A stretch of 5,270 bases of DNA from CANKHA01 sp040877285 (GCA_040877285.1 JBBDNZ010000076.1:1-5270); one strand, 5' to 3'. Shown: positions 1 through 5,037, counted from the first letter of the stretch. A program made the numbers and translations. Notes: generated by a model not told the origin, from the sequence alone.

Positions 1-44
1 CAGCCAAGAAGACGAAGCGGAAATCCGCGAAGAGAAAGAAGTAA
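1..44 (+). CDS. C-terminal end of an unidentified protein with a lysine-rich tail (5' partial)
   Basis: The third frame from the window edge is open and ends at TAA (42-44). It gives the residues AKKTKRKSAKRKK then stop, i.e. 8 Lys and 2 Arg in 13. Such basic C-terminal tails occur on histone H1-like, ribosomal and other nucleic-acid-binding proteins of alphaproteobacteria, but 13 residues do not allow a family assignment. The AAG-rich codon use fits a real coding frame, and the other two forward frames give less plausible peptides. The gene body lies to the left of the window. A short hairpin follows 18 nt after the stop. Confidence 0.5.
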   Translation, partial: AKKTKRKSAKRKK

Positions 45-62
45 GGCCGACTGATCTATCGA

Positions 63-80
63 CTTCGAAGAATGTCGAAG
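63..80 (+). terminator. Small inverted repeat after the left-edge gene (weak terminator candidate)
   Basis: CTTCGA (63-68) and TCGAAG (75-80) are exact reverse complements around a 6-nt loop. The position just after the stop codon at 42-44 suits a transcription end. However, the stem is only 6 bp and no T-run follows, so it is not a canonical intrinsic terminator. It may be chance or part of the structured stretch that continues to about 361. Confidence 0.2.
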
Positions 81-92
81 ACTGCGTCAAAC

Positions 93-150
93 GAGCCGGC
101 GATGTTTCAATGCGGTAGGCGCTGACGCCGCCGCCGGGCCACGCCGGCTC
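93..150 (+). other. 9-bp inverted repeat, possible RNA stem-loop
   Basis: GAGCCGGCG (93-101) and CGCCGGCTC (142-150) are exact reverse complements separated by 40 nt. Within them GGCG-CTGA-CGCC (118-129) forms a short inner stem. The element ends 13 nt before the larger inverted repeat starting at 164, so the two could be neighbouring helices of one transcript. High GC makes such matches less surprising than they look. No coding frame here is convincing. Confidence 0.25.
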
Positions 151-163
151 AAGTCGACGACGG

Positions 164-302
164 AGGGCGTCGGCGAGACTTGGGGTTCGAGCTTCCGAAG
201 TGCCGGAAACGGCGCCTAAGAAGAAGAGGGGCGGAGCGATCCGCACCTCGCCACTGGCGAAAGCCGAGCGGCATCGAACTTCGGTACTCTCGCCGACGCC
301 CT
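164..302 (+). ncRNA. Candidate structured non-coding RNA, about 139 nt rod closed by a perfect 15-bp stem
   Basis: Seen in the sequence: AGGGCGTCGGCGAGA (164-178) is the exact reverse complement of 288-302. Inside, pairings nest in order. CCGAAG 195-200 pairs with 279-284; TGCCG 201-205 with 269-273; CGGC 210-213 with 263-266; GCC 214-216 with 256-258. An apical hairpin joins GAGG 226-229 with CCTC 246-249, a G.A mismatch, then GCGGA 231-235 with TCCGC 240-244. Its loop is GCGA, a GNRA-type tetraloop on the + strand only, which favours + strand transcription. A terminator-like hairpin lies at 343-361. No reading frame here resembles a known protein. I do not recognise it as 6S, SRP, RNase P or tmRNA. 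Function is unknown, and a leader or DNA-level inverted repeat is an alternative. Confidence 0.35.
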
Positions 303-342
303 TGGTACATTCCGAATACGGCAAGCGGCTTGGCATGCGAAG

Positions 343-361
343 AGGGCGCCGCGCCTTTATT
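343..361 (+). terminator. Terminator-like GC hairpin followed by TTTATT
   Basis: GGCG (345-348) pairs with CGCC (352-355) around a 3-nt loop, and the stem can extend through G344.T356 and A343-T357. It is followed directly by the T-rich stretch TTTATT (356-361). The stem is short for an intrinsic terminator and the T-run is interrupted by an A. The position, 41 nt after the candidate RNA at 164-302 and well upstream of the glutathione transferase gene, would fit the end of an independent short transcript. Confidence 0.3.
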
Positions 362-436
362 CCCGGCCGCCTTAGCCGCTTCCGCTTACTCTCCCAATAT
401 CCATCGAATTGTCAGTCCGGCCGAGATCATGTTGCG

Positions 437-519
437 GCCGGCAGGGGACTGGTGCGCGCGTGACGGCAGCGCCATTGCGCTTGCCTTGCCGGCGGCCTAG
501 GTCTGGCATTACCAGGCCG
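437..519 (+). promoter_or_regulatory. Two consecutive stem-loops in the region just before the glutathione transferase gene
   Basis: GCCGGCAGGG (437-446) pairs with 484-493 over 10 positions, one of them G.T, around a 37-nt loop. Directly after it, CGGCCT (493-498) pairs with AGGCCG (514-519), and GGT/ACC continues the stem past one bulged A. The second hairpin ends 20 nt before the ribosome binding site (540-544) of the downstream gene. They may form a structured leader, but I see no promoter to anchor a transcript start. GC-rich sequence can produce such stems by chance. Confidence 0.2.
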
Positions 520-551
520 TCCGTCATCGCCCGTCTCCAAAGGAACCCGTC

Positions 552-1325
552 ATGGCGCATGCCCGCAAAGCCAGGAGCAAAACCAGAACCGCTGCAAAGA
601 AGAACGCGACGAAACCCGCGCGGCGGGCATTCTCAAAACCGATCGATCTCTATTATTGGCCGACGCCGAACGGCGTCAAAATTTCCATCATGCTGGAAGA
701 ATGCGGGCTGCCTTACGTCGTGCACCCGGTCGATATTTCCAAGGGCGACCAATTCAAACCCGAATTCCTGGCGATCTCGCCGAATAACCGGATACCCGCG
801 ATCGTCGACCGCGACGGGCCCGGCGGTAAGCCGATCGCCATCTTCGAGTCCGGAGCGATCTTGCAATATCTCGGGCGCAAGACCGGCAAGTTCTATCCCA
901 GCTCCGAGCGCGCCCGGGTCGAGATCGACGAGTGGCTGTTCTGGCAGGTCGGGGGACTTGGCCCGATGGCCGGCCAGGCGCATCACTTTCTATTGTATGC
1001 GCCGGAGAAGATTCCCTATGCCATCCGGCGCTATACCGACGAATGCAACCGGCTCTATGGGGTGATGAACAGGCGCCTGGCCGACCGTGAATTTCTCGCC
1101 GGAAAATACTCGATTGCCGACATCGCCAGCGTGGGCTGGGCGAGCCGCTGGGAGCGGCAGGGGCAGGACATCTCGCAGTTCCCGCATCTCAAGCGCTGGC
1201 TCGACACGCTGCTGGCGCGCCCCGCAGTCGCGCGCGGCATGAAGGTGTATAGGGAGGAGCGGGACAGGGTGAACATGCAGGACCCGAAGGTCCGCACGAT
1301 CCTGTTCAATCAGCGGGCGCGGTGA
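552..1325 (+). CDS. Glutathione S-transferase family protein, YfcG/YghU (Nu-class) type
   Basis: Cytosolic GST-fold protein of 257 residues. The N-terminal thioredoxin-like domain (about 31-113) carries TPNG at 38-41, the cis-proline segment NNRIPAI at 78-84 and the glutathione-binding ESGAIL at 99-104. The helical C-terminal domain (about 120-230) has FWQVGGLGPMAGQ at 129-141 and the YSIADI folding motif at 186-191. These stretches closely match E. coli YfcG, whose family binds two glutathiones and acts as a disulfide-bond reductase rather than a classical conjugating enzyme. That role is inferred here. The start at 552 is supported by AAGGA (540-544) 7 nt upstream. It gives about 30 extra residues rich in Lys, Arg and Ala before the conserved domain, absent from YfcG. 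No gene is coupled to it, and a link to mercury or thiol stress is only suggested by distance. Confidence 0.93.
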   Translation: MAHARKARSKTRTAAKKNATKPARRAFSKPIDLYYWPTPNGVKISIMLEECGLPYVVHPVDISKGDQFKPEFLAISPNNRIPAIVDRDGPGGKPIAIFESGAILQYLGRKTGKFYPSSERARVEIDEWLFWQVGGLGPMAGQAHHFLLYAPEKIPYAIRRYTDECNRLYGVMNRRLADREFLAGKYSIADIASVGWASRWERQGQDISQFPHLKRWLDTLLARPAVARGMKVYREERDRVNMQDPKVRTILFNQRAR

Positions 1326-1358
1326 CGGCGCCGTCCGCCCGGTCTCGCCGCATGGTTA

Positions 1359-1377
1359 GTGCCCCGCCAAAGGGCAC
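1359..1377 (+). terminator. Hairpin after the glutathione transferase gene (weak terminator candidate)
   Basis: GTGCCC (1359-1364) and GGGCAC (1372-1377) are exact reverse complements with a 7-nt loop, 33 nt after the gene's stop codon. The perfect 10-bp palindrome AGCAATTGCT (1382-1391) follows, and a T6 run occurs at 1413-1418. The T-run is too far from the hairpin for a textbook intrinsic terminator, so this is offered as a plausible transcription end only. Confidence 0.25.
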
Positions 1378-1432
1378 GGTTAGCAATTGCTGAGGGGGGC
1401 GGAAAAACACGCTTTTTTCGGCCTTCGGCGGG

Positions 1433-1473
1433 TGGTGAATCGTTTCACCAATCCGGATCGTTTGAATCATTCA
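1433..1473. promoter_or_regulatory. Cluster of three adjacent palindromes upstream of the Sel1 gene (possible operator region)
   Basis: Within 41 bp there are three dyads. TGGTGAA-TCGT-TTCACCA (1433-1450) has perfect 7-bp arms. ATCCGGAT (1451-1458) is a perfect palindrome that abuts it. TGAAT-C-ATTCA (1463-1473) has perfect 5-bp arms. In addition TGAATCG (1436-1442) recurs inverted as CGATTCA (1478-1484). The stretch is less GC-rich than its surroundings and lies in the 281-bp gap before the Sel1 gene, so a protein-binding promoter region is likely. The binding protein is unknown, and I could not identify confident -35/-10 boxes. Confidence 0.4.
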
Positions 1474-1594
1474 CTTTCGATTCAGCGCAATGCTTAAACA
1501 GCCGTTCAAATTTTCTCCCGATTATCCGCTCGTACGGCGGCGATCCCGCCGGCATGGCGGCGCAAAGCCCGGCAACGGATCGGACACGCGCCAC

Positions 1595-1601
1595 AGGGGG
1601 G
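1595..1601 (+). promoter_or_regulatory. Ribosome binding site that fixes the Sel1-protein start
   Basis: AGGGGGG (1595-1601) is a purine-rich Shine-Dalgarno-type run ending 5 nt before ATG 1607. An in-frame ATG at 1490 would add 39 residues but has no such site and encodes an unremarkable Arg-rich extension, so 1607 is preferred. Confidence 0.6.
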
Positions 1602-1606
1602 TAACG

Positions 1607-1909
1607 ATGATTGGTCAAGAGAGCCCCGAGAACGCAGCGTCGGCGCCTTTGGATGCCAATGCGCTGTTCGAACTCGGTATGATGTATTCGGCTGGAAACT
1701 CGGTGCCGGTCGATCTGGTGTCCGCGCACAAGTGGTTCAACTTGGCGGCGACGAAGGGCCATGCCGACGCGGCGTGCCTGCGCCGCGAGATCGCCGCCGA
1801 GATGGCGGACGCCGAAATCGGCGCGGCGCAAATGGCCGCCCGGGAATGGCTGAAGCTCAATCCCGAGCCGCAGCCCGCCACGGCTTCGCCGCTACGCGTC
1901 GCCGCTTGA
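1607..1909 (+). CDS. Small Sel1-repeat (TPR-like) protein
   Basis: A 100-residue protein carrying one recognisable Sel1-like repeat. The segment at about 20-52 reads as an ALFELG / MYSAG / VPVDLVSAHKWFNLAATKGH pattern, which is the signature of SLR helical hairpins (LG..Y..G....D...A..W...AA..G). A second helical stretch (53-83) with AREWLKL follows, then a Pro/Ala-rich tail. No signal peptide or membrane segment is visible, so it is probably cytosolic. Sel1 repeats mediate protein-protein contacts, and no partner or enzymatic role can be deduced. Short single-repeat proteins of this kind are common in Bradyrhizobium-like genomes (general knowledge). The gene stands alone, convergent with the mer operon. 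Confidence 0.85.
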   Translation: MIGQESPENAASAPLDANALFELGMMYSAGNSVPVDLVSAHKWFNLAATKGHADAACLRREIAAEMADAEIGAAQMAAREWLKLNPEPQPATASPLRVAA

Positions 1910-2072
1910 AGGCAGCAGGCGAGATCGAGGATTCTTTTTCGGGTGCTGGCGGAGGGAGAGGAACTGGGATCCAACGTTCTCTCGCAGGTTTTCGCTACAG
2001 ATCTCAGTAATACTCAATTGTTTATCATTGGCTTGGTCGTCGGTCGACACCAACGAATTGCTGGCGCGCCGG
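1910..2072. other. Non-coding gap between convergent genes, with an AT-rich segment
   Basis: This 163-bp gap separates the 3' end of the Sel1 gene (+) from the 3' end of the mer operon (-). Positions about 1998-2030 are clearly AT-richer than the rest of the window and include the palindrome CAATTG. No gene, transposon end, tRNA or direct repeat that would mark an insertion point was found. A T-run at 1935-1939 is not preceded by a convincing hairpin. Confidence 0.4.
2033..2053 (-). terminator. Hairpin downstream of the mer operon (weak terminator candidate)
   Basis: TTGGT (2033-2037) pairs with ACCAA (2049-2053), and GTC (2039-2041) with GAC (2046-2048), leaving one bulged base and a 4-nt loop. 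It starts about 20 nt after the stop codon of the last operon gene, a natural place for a transcription end. There is no T-run on the minus-strand side, so the call is tentative. Confidence 0.22.
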
Positions 2073-2558
2073 TCAGCGAACCGCCTTTGCAGCAATGGCG
2101 GGCTGCGTGAATCCGATGCGGCACAGCGCCCACAGAAACAGGGCGAAGAGCAGGTGAGGTACCAAGGCGGCAGGGATCAGCCTCGGGCTGATGCCAAGGC
2201 CGAGGAAACCCCATCCTACGACCGGAAAGAACGCGACCAGGACGATAACCCAGAGGGCTAGGCCGAGCCACAAAGCATTCAGAAACGTAAGCCGGTCGCG
2301 GAACAGCACGACATAGGCAACGGACCAAAAGGTCACGTACAGGACGTGGAACAGCAGACCGACCGGTAGCGGCAGTTCGCGACCCAGCACAGTTTCAGCA
2401 AAGGCCAAACTCGGCATCTGCGGCATGGGCGCAATGCCGAGCTTGAAGGCGGGTAGCATGATCGCCGAAAGCAGGACGGCGGTGAGAACGCCGATGCCGG
2501 TGGCCTTCCAGATTTCCATCATTGGAAGCGCGTGAATCTTCATATCTGGCATCTTCAT
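2073..2558 (-). CDS. Four-helix membrane protein of unknown function, last gene of the mer operon
   Basis: A 161-residue hydrophobic protein that I cannot place in a named family. Four membrane segments are evident at about 17-39, 64-86, 92-120 and 127-147. The first 14 residues hold five methionines and one histidine, and another Met-containing loop (about 44-49) follows helix 1. Histidines sit within helices 2 (H71) and 4 (H135). There is a single cysteine (C146), so it lacks the Cys pairs used by MerT, MerF or MerC. The start is supported by AAAAGGAG (2566-2573) 7 nt upstream. It begins 35 bp after the merA stop on the same strand, so co-transcription is likely. A role in mercury handling (transport, membrane chaperone, Hg(0) release) is an inference from position alone. 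Confidence 0.8.
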   Translation of the reverse strand: MKMPDMKIHALPMMEIWKATGIGVLTAVLLSAIMLPAFKLGIAPMPQMPSLAFAETVLGRELPLPVGLLFHVLYVTFWSVAYVVLFRDRLTFLNALWLGLALWVIVLVAFFPVVGWGFLGLGISPRLIPAALVPHLLFALFLWALCRIGFTQPAIAAKAVR

Positions 2559-2593
2559 GTGGTGTCTCCTTTTCGTCCGGCAATGAATATTGC

Positions 2594-4018
2594 TTAGGCG
2601 CAGCAGGACAGCTTCGATACGTCCTTGTCGAAGGTCTGTGCCGCAAGCTTTAGGCCCTCGACGGTTGTCAGGTACGGAAAGATCGTGTCGCCAAGGTCCT
2701 GCACCGTCATTCCATGCTTGATGGCGAGGGCTGCCGTCTGGATGGAGTCCGCGCCCTCAGGCGCGAGGATGTGCGCGCCGAGAAGTTTTCCACTTTTGGT
2801 CTCGGCAACGAGCTTGATAAGTCCCCGCGTATCTCGGGCAGCCAGCGCGCGCGGCACTGCGCTGAGCGGCAACACAGACACGCGCACGTCATGTCCAGCG
2901 GCCCGGGCCGCCGCCTCGGTCAGCCCGACGCTCGCCACCTGCGGATCGGTGAACACCACTGCGGGTATTGCGGCGTTGTCGTAGCGCAGGCCATCGCCGT
3001 TGAGCGCGTTCTTTGCCGCGATCTTCGCGCCGTAGACGGCCATATAGACAAACTGGTCGCGGCCGGTGACATCGCCGGCGGCATAGACGCCGGGACGGGT
3101 CGTCCGCATCCGGTCGTCCACCTGGATTTTGCCGCTTGCATGTTGGGCGACCCCGACATCCTCGAGGCCGAGCCCCTCGACGTTGGGTGTGCGACCGGTT
3201 GCAACCAACAGACGTTCCGCCGTTAATGTCTTCTCGCGGCCGTCTTTTAGAACGACGAGGGAGACACCGGCAGTTGTATTCTTGACGCGTTGATAGGAGA
3301 CGCCGCAAGTCAGCACGATGCCCTCGTCGCGGAAATATCCCGACAGCGCCTCCGCAATTTCCGGTTCCGCCGCCGGCAACAGCCGGCTGCGGCAGACGAG
3401 TGTGACTTTCACGCCCACGCGCGCAAACGTCTGCGCCAATTCCGCACCGATGTAGCCGCCACCGATGACCAACAGCGATTTCGGCAATTTCTCAAGTGCG
3501 AGCGCAGAGGTGCTGGTCAGATAATCGACCTCCTCGATGCCGGAGATCGTGGGCACCGACGGACGCGCGCCCGTGACAATGATGAGGCGCTCGGCCTTGA
3601 TCAATTCGCCGTTGATCCCGACACCGCCTGCAACGAGCCGCGCCTGTCCTTCGATGTAGGAGATATTGTTATAGGCGGGCAACAGATCGGCGTATTTGGA
3701 CTTGCGCAGGCCCATAACCAATTCGTCCTTCTGGCGGACGGTCGCAGCCCAGTCGTCAACATGCGCTTTGGCACTAATGCCCGCGAAGCGACCGGCGGCC
3801 CCAACCTCATGCAGTGTTTCCGCAGCACGGATCAGCGTCTTCGACGGCACGCAGCCAATGTTGACGCAAGTGCCGCCGATGGTGCCATGGCCGATGAGCG
3901 CAACCTGCGCGCCTTGCTCCGCCGCCGTGATGGCCGCCGAGAACCCGGCCGAGCCCGAGCCGATGACCGCAAGGTCAAATCCCTTGCTTCCAATATTCGG
4001 AACGCAACAGTCATTCAT
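2594..4018 (-). CDS. merA: Mercuric reductase MerA, core form without the N-terminal metal-binding domain
   Basis: Cytosolic FAD-dependent, NADPH-using enzyme reducing Hg(II) to Hg(0); 474 residues. The FAD-binding GSGSAG is at 20-25. The redox-active disulfide lies in GGTCVNIGCVPSK (C51, C56), the MerA hallmark. The pyridine-nucleotide fold GGGYIGAE (186-193) carries the active-site tyrosine Y189, and the second FAD motif VYAAGDVTG is at 311-319. The dimerisation domain holds Y449, and the C-terminal metal-handing pair is C472-C473 in a terminal SCCA. All catalytic residues known from Tn501 MerA are present. The GMTCxxC domain of long MerA proteins is absent; instead the protein opens with MNDCC. 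The start at 4018 is chosen because AAGG lies 9 nt upstream and it overlaps the merF stop by 8 nt. A longer frame to 4105 merely reads through merF. Paralogous lipoamide dehydrogenase is excluded by the C-terminal Cys pair. Confidence 0.96.
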   Translation of the reverse strand: MNDCCVPNIGSKGFDLAVIGSGSAGFSAAITAAEQGAQVALIGHGTIGGTCVNIGCVPSKTLIRAAETLHEVGAAGRFAGISAKAHVDDWAATVRQKDELVMGLRKSKYADLLPAYNNISYIEGQARLVAGGVGINGELIKAERLIIVTGARPSVPTISGIEEVDYLTSTSALALEKLPKSLLVIGGGYIGAELAQTFARVGVKVTLVCRSRLLPAAEPEIAEALSGYFRDEGIVLTCGVSYQRVKNTTAGVSLVVLKDGREKTLTAERLLVATGRTPNVEGLGLEDVGVAQHASGKIQVDDRMRTTRPGVYAAGDVTGRDQFVYMAVYGAKIAAKNALNGDGLRYDNAAIPAVVFTDPQVASVGLTEAAARAAGHDVRVSVLPLSAVPRALAARDTRGLIKLVAETKSGKLLGAHILAPEGADSIQTAALAIKHGMTVQDLGDTIFPYLTTVEGLKLAAQTFDKDVSKLSCCA

Positions 4019-4265
4019 GATTTGATGCCTTGTTGACAGCAATCGGATTGCAGCAGCCTTGAGAGGTCGCACCCCGGCGGTAAAACCAGAGGCCCCCAAG
4101 CCCAAGACCGATAAGGGCGACCGGGATTAGCACGTACACAGAGTTCGTGAGCCAACCCGTCAGCGCGGCGGTGCCAATCGCCGCAATGAGCAACGGCCCG
4201 GCGCAGCAGATCACCGCAAATGCGCCGGCCATGATTGCAATGGGAGTGGCGGTGCCGTCTTTCAC
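4011..4265 (-). CDS. merF: Mercury transporter MerF
   Basis: An 84-residue inner-membrane protein that moves Hg(II) into the cytoplasm. Two membrane helices are visible (about 8-33 and 43-62). Vicinal cysteine pairs occur at C20-C21 inside helix 1 and C71-C72 just after helix 2, matching the spacing known for MerF (near 21-22 and 71-72). The motif CCAGPLL in helix 1 also fits. The start codon is GTG, 7 nt after the merP stop, and no strong Shine-Dalgarno site is visible (only AAGAG in the merP tail), so translation may be coupled to merP. Its stop overlaps the merA start by 8 nt. A MerT/MerC-like small transporter is the only alternative, and the length and Cys pattern favour MerF. Confidence 0.88.
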   Translation of the reverse strand: MKDGTATPIAIMAGAFAVICCAGPLLIAAIGTAALTGWLTNSVYVLIPVALIGLGLGGLWFYRRGATSQGCCNPIAVNKASNHE

Positions 4266-4272
4266 TGTGGGC

Positions 4273-4557
4273 TCAGCTCTTAGGCGCGGACGGATAGCCG
4301 GCGTTCGTGGTCGCGGTGATGAGGGCCTTCATGTCGGTCTTCGTGTCGTCGTAAATCACAACCGCGGTCTTGTCTGGGAACGACACCACGACCTTGGCGA
4401 CGCCCGGCACGGCTTGGAGGCTTTTCCTCACGGTGCTTGGGCAGGTCGCGCAGTACATGTTCTGCACCGCCAACGTGACGGTTTTTTCAGCGGCAAAGGC
4501 CGTGGACGAGGCCAGAAGACCGGCGCCGAAGACAGCCGAAATGAGCAGCTTGGTCAT
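4273..4557 (-). CDS. merP: Periplasmic mercury-binding protein MerP
   Basis: A 94-residue secreted protein of the heavy-metal-associated (HMA) fold. A signal peptide is clear: MTK, a hydrophobic core to about residue 20, and an AFA-type cleavage site after about residue 22. The mature part carries the metal site NMYCATC with C36 and C39, then the PSTVRKSL helix and the repeating VVVSF / VVIYD strands expected of the fold. The MYCATC form replaces the common MTCxxC. It captures Hg(II) in the periplasm and hands it to MerT or MerF. The start at 4557 is supported by GGAGA (4565-4569) 7 nt upstream and by the signal peptide; the longer frame would bury the signal. It starts 17 nt after the merT stop. 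Confidence 0.94.
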   Translation of the reverse strand: MTKLLISAVFGAGLLASSTAFAAEKTVTLAVQNMYCATCPSTVRKSLQAVPGVAKVVVSFPDKTAVVIYDDTKTDMKALITATTNAGYPSAPKS

Positions 4558-4574
4558 GTGTGTTTCTCCGTTCG

Positions 4575-4997
4575 TTACGAGAGCAGGTAGGGTGCAACGT
4601 AATCGAAGCCGAAAGCGGCAATCACGAGCACCGTCGCCGCGATGAGCACGATCTTGACGAGCCGGTTCGGAAAAGGCCGCGCGCAAGCCTCGCCGTTGGC
4701 ACAGGCGAGCTTCGACGAGCGGTGGACCAGCCAGTAGCCGGCGCCAAGGAACGCAAGCGTCGCCACGATGAAGTAAGGCTTGTAGGGCGCGAGCTGCGTG
4801 AAGTTACCGATCCAGGCGCCGCTGATGCCGAGGCTAAATAATACCACTGGCAGAATGCAGCACGAGGATGCGGCGAGAGCCCCAAGCAGACCGCCGGTGG
4901 CCGCCAGCTTTTGGCCGCGGCTGACAAAGGCGTCGCTTTTTGGCCCGATCATGGGAATTGGGGCAGAACTGGCCACTATGCGCGTCTGATTGCTCAT
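4575..4997 (-). CDS. merT: Mercuric ion transporter MerT
   Basis: Inner-membrane Hg(II) importer, 140 residues from this start. Three membrane helices are visible (about 32-56, 75-92 and 114-136). The vicinal pair C46-C47 sits in helix 1 within SSCCILPVVL. The conserved GAWIGN is at 60-65. The cytoplasmic loop carries a second pair, C99 and C105, in CANGEAC. The pattern matches Tn501/Tn21 MerT (about 116 residues) with a longer hydrophilic N-terminus. An in-frame ATG at 5024 would add 9 residues, but the predicted promoter puts the transcription start at about 5023, so translation there would need a leaderless message. ATG 4997 has AAGGA (5008-5012) 10 nt upstream and is preferred. First gene of the operon, divergent from merR. 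Confidence 0.93.
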   Translation of the reverse strand: MSNQTRIVASSAPIPMIGPKSDAFVSRGQKLAATGGLLGALAASSCCILPVVLFSLGISGAWIGNFTQLAPYKPYFIVATLAFLGAGYWLVHRSSKLACANGEACARPFPNRLVKIVLIAATVLVIAAFGFDYVAPYLLS

Positions 4998-5007
4998 GAG
5001 GTCGTTG

Positions 5008-5012
5008 TCCTT
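5008..5012 (-). promoter_or_regulatory. Ribosome binding site deciding the merT start
   Basis: On the minus strand AAGGA occupies 5012 to 5008, 10 nt before ATG at 4997-4995. It is the only purine-rich site downstream of the transcription start predicted from the mer promoter, so it argues for the 140-residue MerT over the 149-residue version. Confidence 0.45.
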
Positions 5013-5037
5013 GATCATCGACATGCACTGATGTACT

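Noticed and set aside
181..197. T-arm-like hairpin with a TTCGAGC loop, hinting at a tRNA or tmRNA
   Set aside because: The loop fits the T-loop pattern, but the stem needs several G.T pairs. There is no matching acceptor strand, anticodon arm or CCA at the expected distance.
164..302. Short transposable element (MITE) with 15-bp terminal inverted repeats
   Set aside because: The flanks show no target-site duplication (left flank ends GACGG, right flank starts TGGTA), and the interior continues to pair in nested order, which fits an RNA fold better.
200..463. GTG-started open frame of 87 codons (and an overlapping frame 180-500) in the gap before the glutathione transferase gene
   Set aside because: No ribosome binding site, Arg/Pro-rich composition typical of shadow frames in GC-rich DNA, no recognisable domain, and it overlaps strong inverted repeats.
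1490..1606. Longer start for the Sel1 protein at ATG 1490
   Set aside because: No ribosome binding site, non-conserved Arg-rich extension, and an excellent purine run precedes ATG 1607.
1960..1978. GGAAC...CGTT resembling an EcfG general-stress promoter
   Set aside because: The spacer is 10 bp, while EcfG promoters need about 16-17 bp, and no gene follows in that direction.
2063..2070. Palindrome GGCGCGCC near the 3' end of the mer operon
   Set aside because: An isolated 8-bp GC palindrome is expected by chance in this composition and has no repeat partner or positional logic.
3290..4036. Long open frame on the + strand opposite merA
   Set aside because: It is antisense to a fully conserved merA and reflects the codon bias of that gene; it shows no domain of its own.
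4019..4105. 29-residue N-terminal extension of MerA to position 4105
   Set aside because: It lies wholly inside merF in another frame and carries no metal-binding motif. ATG 4018 has a ribosome binding site and overlaps the merF stop.
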